This document shows, piece by piece, positions 25,005 to 34,094 of a DNA stretch of 64,000 nucleotides. The notes under the pieces are model-generated. The model made no database searches. It was not told the DNA's origin and worked only from the letters and a program-made list of their open reading frames with translations. Source of the DNA: JACDAL01 sp963849115 (lineage in GTDB: Bacteria; Actinomycetota; CADDZG01; WHSQ01); assembly GCA_963849115.1 (NCBI GenBank), contig CAWKGK010000009.1:682001-746000 (forward strand), in the 5' to 3' direction. Positions within the stretch are counted from its first letter, which is position 1. The number at the start of each line of letters is the position of its first letter. Both the position numbers and the translations under genes were made by a program.

Positions 25005-25049
25005 CGCATCCCTCCACCGGCCGAGGCACGACGCTCGAGGAGAAACTGT

Positions 25050-25478
25050 TTGTCGTTCACGGGGACCTTTCGTCACACGATCGATGCCAAGGGGCGTCTC
25101 ATCGTGCCATCCCGGCTGCGGGACGAGATCGCAGACGACAAGGTCGTGCTGACGAAGTGGGCCGAAGGCTGTATCGCACTGTGGTCTCAAGAGCATTGGG
25201 ACAAGCTCGTGGCGGCGCTGCTGCAGCAACCGCACGGGGACGCCGGCGCCCGCCGGATCAAGCGGCAGTTGGGGGCGTGGGCCCACAGCGAGAGCGTCGA
25301 TCGTCAGGGCCGAATCGGGATCCCCACGGAGCTCGCCTCCTATGCCGGCCTCGAGCGCGAGACCGTAATCATCGGGGCCATCGATCACGCCGAGATATGG
25401 GACCCCGAGTCGTACACGCGCGTTGAGCAACAGGCGTCGGGGAGCTTCGACGAGGTCCTCGCGGGCCTTCCGATCTGA
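25050..25478 (+). CDS. mraZ: Transcriptional regulator MraZ
   Basis: A 142-residue double-SpoVT/AbrB-fold DNA-binding protein that controls the dcw cluster. Family features are visible: SFTGTFRHTIDAKGRLIVPSRLRDE at the N-terminus and the second repeat SVDRQGRIGIPTELASYAGL. The start appears to be TTG at 25050 with GAGGAG 7-8 bases upstream; no ATG or GTG fits the conserved N-terminus better. It is the first dcw gene, with MraZ-type repeats in its leader, consistent with autoregulation. Confidence 0.93.
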   Translation: MSFTGTFRHTIDAKGRLIVPSRLRDEIADDKVVLTKWAEGCIALWSQEHWDKLVAALLQQPHGDAGARRIKRQLGAWAHSESVDRQGRIGIPTELASYAGLERETVIIGAIDHAEIWDPESYTRVEQQASGSFDEVLAGLPI

Positions 25479-25493
25479 GAGGGGCGTGCATCC

Positions 25494-25667
25494 ATGCACG
25501 GGTACACCAGTAGAACGGTAGACAATCAAACGGGCGAGACATTGTCGAGCTCGACGGAGCGTGCGCGCGAGCTGGGACGAGCCTTGCTCCTGCTGGGGCT
25601 CGGCGGATCCTCCATCGGCGGTTTCGTCGCCGCCCTCGCCCTGGCTAGTAGAGCGTTGGGCCGCTAG
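25494..25667 (+). CDS. 57-aa membrane protein between mraZ and rsmH
   Basis: An open frame of 57 residues starts with ATG at 25494, with GAGAGGGG about 10 bases upstream, and stops at TAG 25665-25667. The first half is polar (MHGYTSRTVDNQTGETLSS). The second half has a hydrophobic helix (ALLLLGLGGSSIGGFVAAL), consistent with a single-pass membrane protein. It sits inside the operon between mraZ and rsmH with no other gene in that gap. Family unknown; a division-related role is only inferred from position. Confidence 0.5.
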   Translation: MHGYTSRTVDNQTGETLSSSTERARELGRALLLLGLGGSSIGGFVAALALASRALGR

Positions 25668-25704
25668 TGGTTGCCGGGGGCGTTCAGTGGAGTGGGGGCG
25701 AAGG

Positions 25705-26658
25705 GTGGAGCACGAGCCGGTTCTGGCGGACAGAGTCGCCGAGCTCCTCCGCCCGGCTCTCTCAGGAGGAGGCGTCGTCGTCGACGCAACCCTGGGGCGC
25801 GGCGGTCATGCCGCAAGGATCCTCGAGGCCGCGCCTCGGGCACGCCTCCTCGGAATCGACAAGGATGGTGACGCGCTGGAGGCGAGTAGGGCCAACCTCG
25901 CCCCGTTCCAGGAGCGGATCGATCTCGTTCGTGACGACTTCAAAAATGTCGCGGCCGTACTGGAACGACTCAGGCTTGCGTCGATTGCCGCATTCCTTCT
26001 CGACCTTGGAGTTTCTTCCCCCCAGCTCGACATCTCCGAGCGAGGTTTCTCCTATCGAGCCGACGGACCCCTGGATATGCGGATGGACCGCTCCCAGCAG
26101 CTCACCGCAGACGTCGTGGTCAACCTCTACGGGCAACGGGAGCTGGCCCGAGTGATCGCCCGCAACGGACAAGAGCGCTTCGCCGCGCGCATTGCGGCCG
26201 CCATCGTGCGCGCCCGTCCGGTGAGCTCGACCGCCCAGCTGGCCGGCATCGTCAAGGAGGCGATCCCGGCGGCCACGCGCCGGCACGGCCGCCACCCCGC
26301 TCGCCGGACCTTCCAGGCGGTGCGCATGGAGGTCAACAGCGAGCTCGAGGCGCTGGAGGTGGTTCTGCCGGACGCCATCGAGGCCCTCCACATCGGGGGC
26401 CGGGCGGTGGTGATCTCGTACCACTCACTCGAAGACAGAGTGGTCAAACGGACTTTCGCCGAGCAGGCGAGCGGTTGTAGCTGTCCCCCGGATCTACCCG
26501 TGTGCGCCTGCGGCGCCGAGGCCACCGTCCGGATCCTGACCGCCAAGCCGGTGCAGGCCGACGTCGATGAAGTCGCCCTCAACCCGCGCGCCAAGGGAGC
26601 CAAGCTCAGAGCCGTGGAGCGCTTGACCGGGGGGCATCTGGAGCCCCGGCTTCCGTGA
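25705..26658 (+). CDS. rsmH: 16S rRNA m4C1402 methyltransferase RsmH (MraW)
   Basis: Methylates N4 of C1402 in 16S rRNA using SAM. The N-terminus VEHEPVLADRVAELL, the SAM motif VVDATLGRGGHAARIL, LLDLGVSSPQLDISERGFSYRADGPLDMRMD and the C-terminal VISYHSLEDRVVKRTF are all diagnostic. Length is about 317 aa. The GTG at 25705 directly precedes the conserved HEPVL; an in-frame GTG at 25687 is an alternative. The stop overlaps the next gene's GTG (GTGA). Confidence 0.95.
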   Translation: MEHEPVLADRVAELLRPALSGGGVVVDATLGRGGHAARILEAAPRARLLGIDKDGDALEASRANLAPFQERIDLVRDDFKNVAAVLERLRLASIAAFLLDLGVSSPQLDISERGFSYRADGPLDMRMDRSQQLTADVVVNLYGQRELARVIARNGQERFAARIAAAIVRARPVSSTAQLAGIVKEAIPAATRRHGRHPARRTFQAVRMEVNSELEALEVVLPDAIEALHIGGRAVVISYHSLEDRVVKRTFAEQASGCSCPPDLPVCACGAEATVRILTAKPVQADVDEVALNPRAKGAKLRAVERLTGGHLEPRLP

Positions 26659-27185
26659 GCGCTCGTCGCGACGCTCTGCGGGGCCCGGGCGCGGGCTCGC
26701 CTCAGGCGCGACTCGAGGTGGTGCGACGGAGGTCCCGGTCGCTGATTCAGCGCGACGCCCCGAGGCGGGTGGCCCCGGCGGTGGTGGCCGCCGCGATTTT
26801 GGCCGCCACCGTCATCTTGGGCGTTCTACTCGAGCAGGTGGTGCTCGCCCAGTCCGCATTCAAGATGTCCCGGCTGCGCACAGAGCTCAGCGCGGCCGAA
26901 GCCCGCCATCAGGAGTTGCTGCTGGAGGCGACCAAGCTCGAGAGCCCCCGGCGCATCGAACGCTTCGCGCGCACAGAGCTCCGCCTCGTCGAACCGCACG
27001 CGATTCAGTACCTGGTCTCGGACGCGGCTCTCGCTCGCAACGCCCGGGGAGCAAAGCGTGGGGGCGGGCCCGCCCGGCGCGCGGCGGCGCCCTACCTGGC
27101 GGTGCAGCCGTCCGCCAGGCTCGTACCCTCCAACGCTTCTCCTTCCTCGAGGCCTTCTCAGGGCTTGTCCGAGCGCGGCCCATGA
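26655..27185 (+). CDS. FtsL-like septum protein
   Basis: A 176-residue bitopic membrane protein in the ftsL position of the dcw cluster. A basic cytoplasmic N-terminus (about 40 residues) is followed by one transmembrane helix (VAPAVVAAAILAATVILGVL, about 40-60). A short coiled coil follows (MSRLRTELSAAEARHQELLLEATKLES) and then RIERFARTELRLV, resembling the FtsL/DivIC pattern. An unusually long Ala/Pro/Ser-rich C-terminal tail of about 50 residues follows. Identity rests on position, topology and coiled coil because ftsL is poorly conserved. It overlaps both neighbours by 4 bases. Confidence 0.75.
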   Translation: MSARRDALRGPGAGSPQARLEVVRRRSRSLIQRDAPRRVAPAVVAAAILAATVILGVLLEQVVLAQSAFKMSRLRTELSAAEARHQELLLEATKLESPRRIERFARTELRLVEPHAIQYLVSDAALARNARGAKRGGGPARRAAAPYLAVQPSARLVPSNASPSSRPSQGLSERGP

Positions 27186-28952
27186 GCGTGCGAGCCCTGC
27201 CCGTGCGCGGCTCCTGCTCTCCGCGCCGACTCAGAGCGGCTCTCGTCCTGGTCCTGGCCTGCTTCTGTGCTCTGGGGGGCCGGCTCGTCGTGTTGCAGGT
27301 CGTCGAGGGGGATTCCTACGATCGCCTGGCGTTGAACCAGCGTGAGAGGGCGGTGCCGTTCCCCGCCCGGCGCGGCGCGATCTTCGACCGTTCGGGGAAC
27401 CCGCTGGCGATCTCGGTCGATCTGCAGACGATCTACGCCGACCCCGCCCTCGTCGAGGACCCCGCCTCCGAGGCCGTGGCGCTGGCCGAGATTCTGGGGC
27501 GCTCCCCGGTGGCTCTCGAGGCGCTGCTTCGGGGCGATCCCTCGTGGAGCCGGTTCGAGTACCTCGCGGTGGAGGGTTTCTCCGCGCGTGGCGCGGGCGG
27601 TCGAGGGGCTTGATCTCGCGGGCGTCTACATGAAGCCCGAGCCCAAGCGCTTCTACCCCAACGGCGCGCTCGGGGCACAGGTTCTCGGCTTCGTCGGCAG
27701 CGAGGGCGACGGTCTGGAAGGTGTGGAGGCGCAGTACGAAGAGATCCTGAGGGGGCGAGCAGGGCGCATGACCCTGGAGCAGGACCCGAGTGGGCGCCCG
27801 CTGCCACAGGCCGACCTGGCCTGGCGTCGCCCTGATCCGGGGCGCTCGCTCTACCTCACGATCGACAAGGACATTCAGTTTCAGACCGAGCTGTTCCTCA
27901 AAGCCGCCGCCGGCCGCTATCACGCCGAATCCGGCAGTGCGGTGGTCATGGACCCCCACACAGGTGACATCCTCGCGATGGCGGGCTTCCCCTCCTTCGA
28001 CCCCAACCGCTTCGAGCGCTATTCGGGGAACACCTACCGCAACCGGGCAACGACCGATGTCTTCGAGCCGGGGTCGTCCTACAAGATCGTTACCGCAGCG
28101 GCGGCTCTCGAAGAGCGCCTGGTGACGCCCTGGACACGTTTCTCGGTGCCCGACGAGCTGCCTTACCAGGACCGCGTCTTTCACGACTCCCATTACCACG
28201 AGACCGAGCAGATGTCGGTGTCGGAGATCATCGAGCAGTCCTCCAACGTGGGCACTATCAAGATCGGTCTCGAGCTGGGATCACGCCGGCTCGATCATTA
28301 CGTCCGCAAGTTCGGATTCGGCTCGGCGTCGGGACTGGGTTTCCCGGGCGAGTCCGAGGGCCTCGTGCTCGATCTCGATGAGTGGTCGGGGACGACCGGA
28401 GCGACGGTGCCGATCGGCCAAGGAGTGGCCGTTACCACGGTTCAGATGGCCGCCGCCTACTCCGCCCTGGCGAACGGCGGCGTATGGCTGGAACCGCGCC
28501 TGGTGTCGGGCGCGGCAGGTCAGGATGGCTCCGTGGAACGCATGCCGGCGGGATCGAAGCGCAGGATCGTCTCTGACAAGACCGCGCGGCAAATGACCGG
28601 CATGCTGACCCGCGTGGTAAAGCAGGGCACCGGGCTGGAAGCTCAGGTGCCCGGCTACACAGTGGCCGGCAAGACCGGCACGGCCCAGAAAGCTCTCCCC
28701 GAGGGCGGCTACGGCAACTCCTACGTGGCTTCGTTCGCGGGTTACGCGCCGGTCGAGGACCCCGCCGTGGCGGTGGTCGTGATGCTCGACGATCCGCGTC
28801 CGATCTGGGGAGGAGCGACCGCGGCCCCCACCTTCTCCGACATAGCGGACTTCACACTCAGAAAGCTCGGCGTGCCTCCCTCCACCAACGCCCGGCGAGC
28901 CGCAGCTCAGCGCGAGGCCGCAGTCGAAGGCGTCGCAGATCCGCACGATTAG
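27182..28952 (+). CDS. ftsI: Septal transpeptidase FtsI (PBP3), with a frameshift near 27570
   Basis: Cross-links septal peptidoglycan as partner of FtsW. The N-terminal part (27182 to about 27570) has the membrane anchor (ALVLVLACFCALGG) and the dimerisation start (PARRGAIFDRSGNPLAIS). The rest is in another frame, resuming at VSPRVARAVEGLDLAGVYMKPEPKRFYPNG. The transpeptidase motifs are intact: SSYK near 28075, SSN near 28240 and KTGTAQ near 28672. One extra base in CTCGCGGTGGAGG (27564-27576) explains the break; removing it gives one protein of about 589 residues. Because FtsI is normally essential, sequencing error, recoding or real mutation are all possible. The start overlaps the ftsL-like stop (ATGA). 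Confidence 0.88.
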
Positions 28953-28983
28953 TGGGTATTCAAGGTCACCGAAGGGGGCGGCA

Positions 28984-30489
28984 ATGAGCCCTCCCCAGAG
29001 CACCGTCGGGGATCTGGCACGGTCGGCGGGAGAACTACTCGTCGAGGTCAAGGGTCCCACAGATCAGGTGATCACAGGGCTGGCTAATGACTCGCGCCGC
29101 GTGGGGGCCGGCGACGCCTTTGCGTGCGTCGTCGGTCTAAAGGACGACGGTCACCAGCATGCCGGCGCGGCGGTGGCTGCCGGCGCCTCGGCCCTGATCT
29201 CGGAGCGGGTCCTCAATCTGGGAGTACCCGAGATCGTGGTGACCAGCGCCCGGCGTGCGCTCGGCCGGCTCGCCGCCGAGCTCAACGGGCGGCCCGGCGC
29301 CCGCCTCGAGCTATTGGGCATCACCGGCACCAACGGCAAGACGACCACTGCCTACCTGCTCGAATCGATCTGCCGGGCCGCGCGACGTAGCACCGGTCTC
29401 ATCGGGACCATCGAGACAAAGGTGGCCGGAGCCTCCCGGCCCGGAGTCAGGACGACTCCGGATTCCGTCGAGCTACAAGGCCTGCTTGCGGAAATGGAGG
29501 GGGCCGGGGTCACCTCGGTCGTCATGGAGGTCACCTCGCACGCTTTGGTGCTGCACCGCGTCGAGGGACTGTGCTTCGAGTCGGTGGCGTTCACCAACCT
29601 CTCGCAGGACCATCTCGATTTCCACCACGACATGGAGGACTACTTCGCCGCCAAGAAGGAGCTCTTCACTCCGCAGAGAGCGCGTCGAGGCGCGGTCAAC
29701 GCCGACGACGTCTACGGGCGCAAGCTCCTAGCAGACAAGCCGATCGAGCTGATTTCCTTTGGGCTGGCGCCCGACGCCAACGTGCGTGCTCACGATGTAC
29801 GTCTGGGACGTAGGAGCAACGACTTCGTCATCTCTGTGAAGGGAGTCGAGGGGATAGATGAGGCGGAGATCAAGGTGGTCTCGGGCCTCGTAGGAGAGTT
29901 CAATGTATCGAACTGCCTCGCCGCCTGTGCGGCGGCGCTGGGGGCCGGGATGTCGCTCGACGACGTCCAACAAGGGCTCGCAGAGGTCGGGGCGGTGCCG
30001 GGCCGCTTCGAGCCGATCGATCAGGGCCAGCCCTTCGCGCTGGTTGTCGACTACGCCCACACGCCCGACTCCTTGGACAATGTACTGGCGCAGGCAAGAA
30101 GACTGGCCTCATACACCTCGGGCCGGGTCGTGTGCGTGTTTGGCTGCGGCGGCGACAGGGACCGCGGGAAACGCCCCCTGATGGGCATGGCAGCGGCGCG
30201 CGGAGCCGACGTTGTCATCGTCACTTCCGACAACCCTCGTTCGGAGGATCCCGAGGCGATAATCGCAGAGATCCTCGAAGGAGTGCAAGCGCAGCGGGCT
30301 GCGGGCGCGGATGCTGTTTTCGTAGGCCGCGCAGATGCAATCGCAGCAGCATGCGCTCTCGCCCGGCCCGGAGATGTCGTGGCGATCTGTGGCAAGGGGC
30401 ACGAGACCGGTCAGGAGTTCGCGGACGCGACCATCCCGTTCGACGACCGCATCGTGGCGCGCGCTGCGTTGCAGGAGGCCGGCTGGTGA
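28984..30489 (+). CDS. murE: UDP-MurNAc-L-Ala-D-Glu:meso-DAP ligase MurE
   Basis: Adds the third amino acid to the peptidoglycan stem peptide. 501 residues: an N-terminal uridine-binding domain, the ATP loop GITGTNGKTTTAYLL near residue 110, a central Mur ligase domain, and the C-terminal domain with the DNPRSEDP motif that characterises meso-diaminopimelate-adding MurE. The ATG at 28984 has a GGGGG Shine-Dalgarno. The stop overlaps mraY (GTGA). The usual next gene, murF, is not here. Confidence 0.95.
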   Translation: MSPPQSTVGDLARSAGELLVEVKGPTDQVITGLANDSRRVGAGDAFACVVGLKDDGHQHAGAAVAAGASALISERVLNLGVPEIVVTSARRALGRLAAELNGRPGARLELLGITGTNGKTTTAYLLESICRAARRSTGLIGTIETKVAGASRPGVRTTPDSVELQGLLAEMEGAGVTSVVMEVTSHALVLHRVEGLCFESVAFTNLSQDHLDFHHDMEDYFAAKKELFTPQRARRGAVNADDVYGRKLLADKPIELISFGLAPDANVRAHDVRLGRRSNDFVISVKGVEGIDEAEIKVVSGLVGEFNVSNCLAACAAALGAGMSLDDVQQGLAEVGAVPGRFEPIDQGQPFALVVDYAHTPDSLDNVLAQARRLASYTSGRVVCVFGCGGDRDRGKRPLMGMAAARGADVVIVTSDNPRSEDPEAIIAEILEGVQAQRAAGADAVFVGRADAIAAACALARPGDVVAICGKGHETGQEFADATIPFDDRIVARAALQEAGW

Positions 30490-31529
30490 TCAGCATCATG
30501 CTTGCGGGCTTTGCGGGCCTCGCGCTGTCTCTGTTGGGCACCCCGGTTGCGATCCGCGCATTTCGCCGCCGAGGCTGGGGCCAGCTTATTCGTGAGGAAG
30601 GACCCAAGGCGCACTACGAGAAGCGTGGCACGCCCACGATGGGCGGGCTCGTGATATTGGGGGCCGCGCTGGGAGGATACCTTTTTGGGCATATAGGTAC
30701 CGAGGGACTGATACCAATGCGCGACAGCGGCCTGCTGGCGGTGGGTGCGACGGTTGCCTTTGCAGGGCTCGGTTTTGCCGACGACTTCATCAAGATAAGA
30801 ATGTCGCGCTCTCTCGGCTTGCAGAAACGAGCCAAGTTCCTGGGCCAGCTCGTGATAGCGGGGGTGTTCGGCATTCTTGCCGTAGGTGTCGTGGGAGTCG
30901 GCACCGACGTGTCGTTCTTTCGCTCGACACTGTTGGACCTAGGCATCTTCTTCTTCATCTGGGTGTTCCTGATGATCGCGGCCTCCTCCAACGGGGTGAA
31001 CCTGACCGACGGGCTCGACGGGCTCGCAGTGGGTTCCTCGGCGCAGGTCCTGGCTGCGTTCGTGGTCGTGGGCTTCTGGCAGTTCCGGCATCAGGCCTTC
31101 TACGACATCGAAGAGACGGGCTCGGACCCCTTCGAGATCGCAATCTTCGCCGCCGCGATGTTCGGCGCCTGTGCAGGCTTTCTGTGGTGGAACACGGCGC
31201 CGGCCAAGATATTCATGGGCGATACGGGTTCACTGATGCTGGGCGGGTGCATGGCGGTTATGGCTATCCTGCTGAACACTCAGTTGTTGCTCGTGATACT
31301 CGGTGGGCTCTTCGTCGTAGAGACGTTGTCGGTGATCGTGCAGGTGATGGTGTTCCGGCGAACCGGCAGAAGGATCTTCCTCATGGCTCCCATACACCAT
31401 CATTTCGAGCTGGCAGGCTGGCCTGAGTTCACGGTCATCGTTCGCTTCTGGGTGCTCTCAGGCCTCTCCGTGGCCTTCGGCTTGGGCCTCTTCTATGCGG
31501 ACTTTCTGTCCAAAGGGGGACTCAGATGA
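30486..31529 (+). CDS. mraY: Phospho-MurNAc-pentapeptide transferase MraY
   Basis: Makes lipid I from UDP-MurNAc-pentapeptide and undecaprenyl phosphate. 347 residues with about ten transmembrane helices. Signatures: KRGTPTMGGL, the catalytic FADDFIKI pair of Asp, NLTDGLDGLA, NTAPAKIFMGDTGSL, and the C-terminal MAPIHHHFELAGWPE. The GTG at 30486 overlaps the murE stop, and its own stop overlaps murD (ATGA). Confidence 0.96.
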   Translation: MISIMLAGFAGLALSLLGTPVAIRAFRRRGWGQLIREEGPKAHYEKRGTPTMGGLVILGAALGGYLFGHIGTEGLIPMRDSGLLAVGATVAFAGLGFADDFIKIRMSRSLGLQKRAKFLGQLVIAGVFGILAVGVVGVGTDVSFFRSTLLDLGIFFFIWVFLMIAASSNGVNLTDGLDGLAVGSSAQVLAAFVVVGFWQFRHQAFYDIEETGSDPFEIAIFAAAMFGACAGFLWWNTAPAKIFMGDTGSLMLGGCMAVMAILLNTQLLLVILGGLFVVETLSVIVQVMVFRRTGRRIFLMAPIHHHFELAGWPEFTVIVRFWVLSGLSVAFGLGLFYADFLSKGGLR

Positions 31530-32878
31530 CCTCCTACGCTGGCGTTCCCGCGCTCGTGGTGGGGCTCGGATCGTCGGGGTTTGCCGCCGCACGCGCGCTG
31601 CATGCGGCGGGGGCGCGAGTGCGGGTCACCGACCACTCGGACGACGACGGTGTGCGGGCGCGCGCCGCTGAGCTACAGACGCAGGGAATCGAGGTCGAGA
31701 TTGGAGGACACGCGGCCGCAATTCGAGACGTGAGGCTCGCCGTGGTGAGCCCGGGCATCCCGCTCGGGACCGGAATCGTCTCTAGCCTTGTGACTGCGGG
31801 CGTAGAGACAATCTCTGAGATCGAGCTGGGCTACCGCTTGGCGCGTTCCGACATACTTGCAGTGACGGGGACCAACGGCAAGACGACCACGACCGAGCTT
31901 CTGGCGGCAATGCTGGACAACGCGGGCGTTGTATCGATGGCGGCAGGCAACATAGGTACTCCTTTGACCGAAGCCGTCTCCTCGATCGGAGAAGGCGGGG
32001 CGATCGTGACCGAGGTGTCGAGCTTTCAGCTTGCGCTCACAAGAGACTTCAGGCCACGCGTGGCGGTGGTGCTCAATGTTGCAGAAGACCACACCGATTG
32101 GCATGGGAATGCCGCCGCTTACGGCGCCGCCAAGGGTCTAATCACAAGGAATCAGGGGCCGGCCGATACCCTGGTGTTCAATCGCGAAGATGCAATCGCG
32201 AACGACATCGCCGTGCACACGAGCGCGCAGGCGGTTCCTTTTTCTGCGGTTACCGCGCCACAGAATGGAATGGGTGTCGCCAAGGGGGAGGTGCGGTGGA
32301 GAAAGGAGCCGCTGATGGAGGCCGCCGAATTCTCGCTGCCGGGGCGAGCCGGTGCCGACGATACTCTGGCAGCCGCCGCGGCCGCGCTCTCTTATGGCGC
32401 CGGGCGCGCTGCGGTGATCGATGCCGCTCGCAGCTTCCAACCTCTCAGTCACCGCCTCGAGACCATTGCTACGGTGAGCGGCGTCACCTTCATCGACGAT
32501 TCCAAAGCGACCAACCCGCATGCCACCCTTGCGGCGCTCGAAGGCATGAGCGAGGTCGTCCTGATAGCCGGTGGCCGCAGCAAAGGAGTCGATCTGCGGG
32601 TTCTGAAAGCCTCCGTGCCACCGGTCGTAGCGGTTGTGGCTCTCGGCGAGGCATCACCCGAGATCGTCTCTGTATTCGAGTCCCTGGTGCCCGTCGAGAC
32701 TGAGAGCTCGATGGCGGGCGCCGTTCTGCGTGCTTTCGAGGCGGCAAGAGGGCGTGGATCCGTCCTGCTGTCTCCTTCGTGTGCGAGCCTTGACATGTAT
32801 TCGAGCTACGTCGCGCGCGGCGAGGACTTCAGGCGCGCGGTAGCGAGCTTGGAAGCCGAGAGGAACCGGAATGGCTAG
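31526..32878 (+). CDS. murD: UDP-MurNAc-L-Ala:D-Glu ligase MurD
   Basis: Adds D-glutamate to UDP-MurNAc-L-Ala. 450 residues: an N-terminal Rossmann-like domain (ALVVGLGSSGFAAARALHAAG), the ATP loop AVTGTNGKTTTTELLA near 113, the central domain VLNVAEDHTDWHG, and the C-terminal FIDDSKATNPHATLAAL and LLSPSCASLDMYSSYVARGEDF. It is coupled to mraY by a 4-base overlap and overlaps ftsW by 8 bases. Confidence 0.96.
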   Translation: MTSYAGVPALVVGLGSSGFAAARALHAAGARVRVTDHSDDDGVRARAAELQTQGIEVEIGGHAAAIRDVRLAVVSPGIPLGTGIVSSLVTAGVETISEIELGYRLARSDILAVTGTNGKTTTTELLAAMLDNAGVVSMAAGNIGTPLTEAVSSIGEGGAIVTEVSSFQLALTRDFRPRVAVVLNVAEDHTDWHGNAAAYGAAKGLITRNQGPADTLVFNREDAIANDIAVHTSAQAVPFSAVTAPQNGMGVAKGEVRWRKEPLMEAAEFSLPGRAGADDTLAAAAAALSYGAGRAAVIDAARSFQPLSHRLETIATVSGVTFIDDSKATNPHATLAALEGMSEVVLIAGGRSKGVDLRVLKASVPPVVAVVALGEASPEIVSVFESLVPVETESSMAGAVLRAFEAARGRGSVLLSPSCASLDMYSSYVARGEDFRRAVASLEAERNRNG

Positions 32879-34094
32879 TCGATCAACTGCAATGAGAGCC
32901 GGCGGTCGCGGTGCAGCGGCGCGCTCGAGCGCGCCGCTGCACTCTGGGCAACCTGCGACCTTAATTGCGATGATCTCCTGTCTCTTGGTAGTGGTCGGGC
33001 TGGTGATGATCCTGTCGGCCAGCTCGGTGACCTCCTTCGCGAACTACGGCTCGTCGTTCCTGTTCTTCAAGCGACAGCTCGTGTGGGCGGTTGCCGGAAT
33101 GGCATTGTTCGTTCTCTTTTGCCGGCTCGATTATCGAAGACTCAAGGGCTTCGGGTATGTGCTCTATCCGATCGCGTTTGTGTTGCTCGTACTCACACTG
33201 ATTCCGGGAGTAGGCGTCACCGTGGGTGGAGGGACGAGATGGATTGCACTGGGTGCGATGTCGTTTCAGCCATCCGAGCTGGCCAAACTGGCCCTCGTGC
33301 TGCTCTCCGCCGACGTCTTCTCGAGAAAACAAGAGCGCTTGCTGCAAGAGCCCTGGCACATGCTCATCCCGATGGTCCCCGCCATCGGGCTGATGACGGC
33401 TCTCGTCTTGCTGCAGCCCGATCTCGGCACCACGCTGTTGCTGGGCGCTATCGGAATTGGGATGCTGTTCGTGGCGGGAGCGCCACTGCGATTCCTCTTG
33501 CCGTTGGGAGCCGCAGGTATGGGGATTGCGGCCGTCGCTGCACTTAGCGCCCCCTATCGGCGAGCGCGAGTGCTTGCGTTCATGGATCCCTGGGCCGATC
33601 CGTTGAGTACCGGCTATCATACGATCCAGTCGCTGATCGCGCTCGGCTCCGGCGGCTGGCTCGGGGTGGGCCTGGGCGCCAGCAGACAGAAGTGGATGTA
33701 CATTCCCAACGCGCACACCGACTTCATCTTCGCAATTCTCGGCGAAGAGATGGGAGTGCTAGGTACCGTGGCGGTGCTTGGGATGTTCGCATTGCTCGCG
33801 TTCCTGGGCATGCGGGCGGCGCAACGGGCGCCGGACCGCTTCGGCATGCTCATGGCCTCGGGCATCGTCATCTGGATCTCGGTGCAGGCGCTGGTCAACA
33901 TCGGCGCCGTGACTGCAGTACTACCCGTCACCGGCGTTCCCTTACCGCTGCTGTCGTTCGGCGGGACCTCGCTGGTGCTGTCGCTGACGGCTATGGGGAT
34001 TCTGACCAACATTGCATGGCAGGGCGTCAACACCGGAGTAGATGAGCGACGCAAGCCGCAGCGACCTGCCGCGGCAAAGAGACAGCGCAGATGA
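32871..34094 (+). CDS. ftsW: Septal peptidoglycan glycosyltransferase FtsW
   Basis: A SEDS-family glycosyltransferase that polymerises septal glycan from lipid II with FtsI. 407 residues: a basic N-terminal tail, then about ten transmembrane helices. SEDS hallmarks are GVTVGGGTRWIALGAMSFQPSELAKLALVL, LLQPDLGTTLLL, and near the C-terminus VTGVPLPLLSFGGTSLVL. The sequence between murD and murG fits the usual dcw order. Confidence 0.95.
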   Translation: MASRSTAMRAGGRGAAARSSAPLHSGQPATLIAMISCLLVVVGLVMILSASSVTSFANYGSSFLFFKRQLVWAVAGMALFVLFCRLDYRRLKGFGYVLYPIAFVLLVLTLIPGVGVTVGGGTRWIALGAMSFQPSELAKLALVLLSADVFSRKQERLLQEPWHMLIPMVPAIGLMTALVLLQPDLGTTLLLGAIGIGMLFVAGAPLRFLLPLGAAGMGIAAVAALSAPYRRARVLAFMDPWADPLSTGYHTIQSLIALGSGGWLGVGLGASRQKWMYIPNAHTDFIFAILGEEMGVLGTVAVLGMFALLAFLGMRAAQRAPDRFGMLMASGIVIWISVQALVNIGAVTAVLPVTGVPLPLLSFGGTSLVLSLTAMGILTNIAWQGVNTGVDERRKPQRPAAAKRQRR

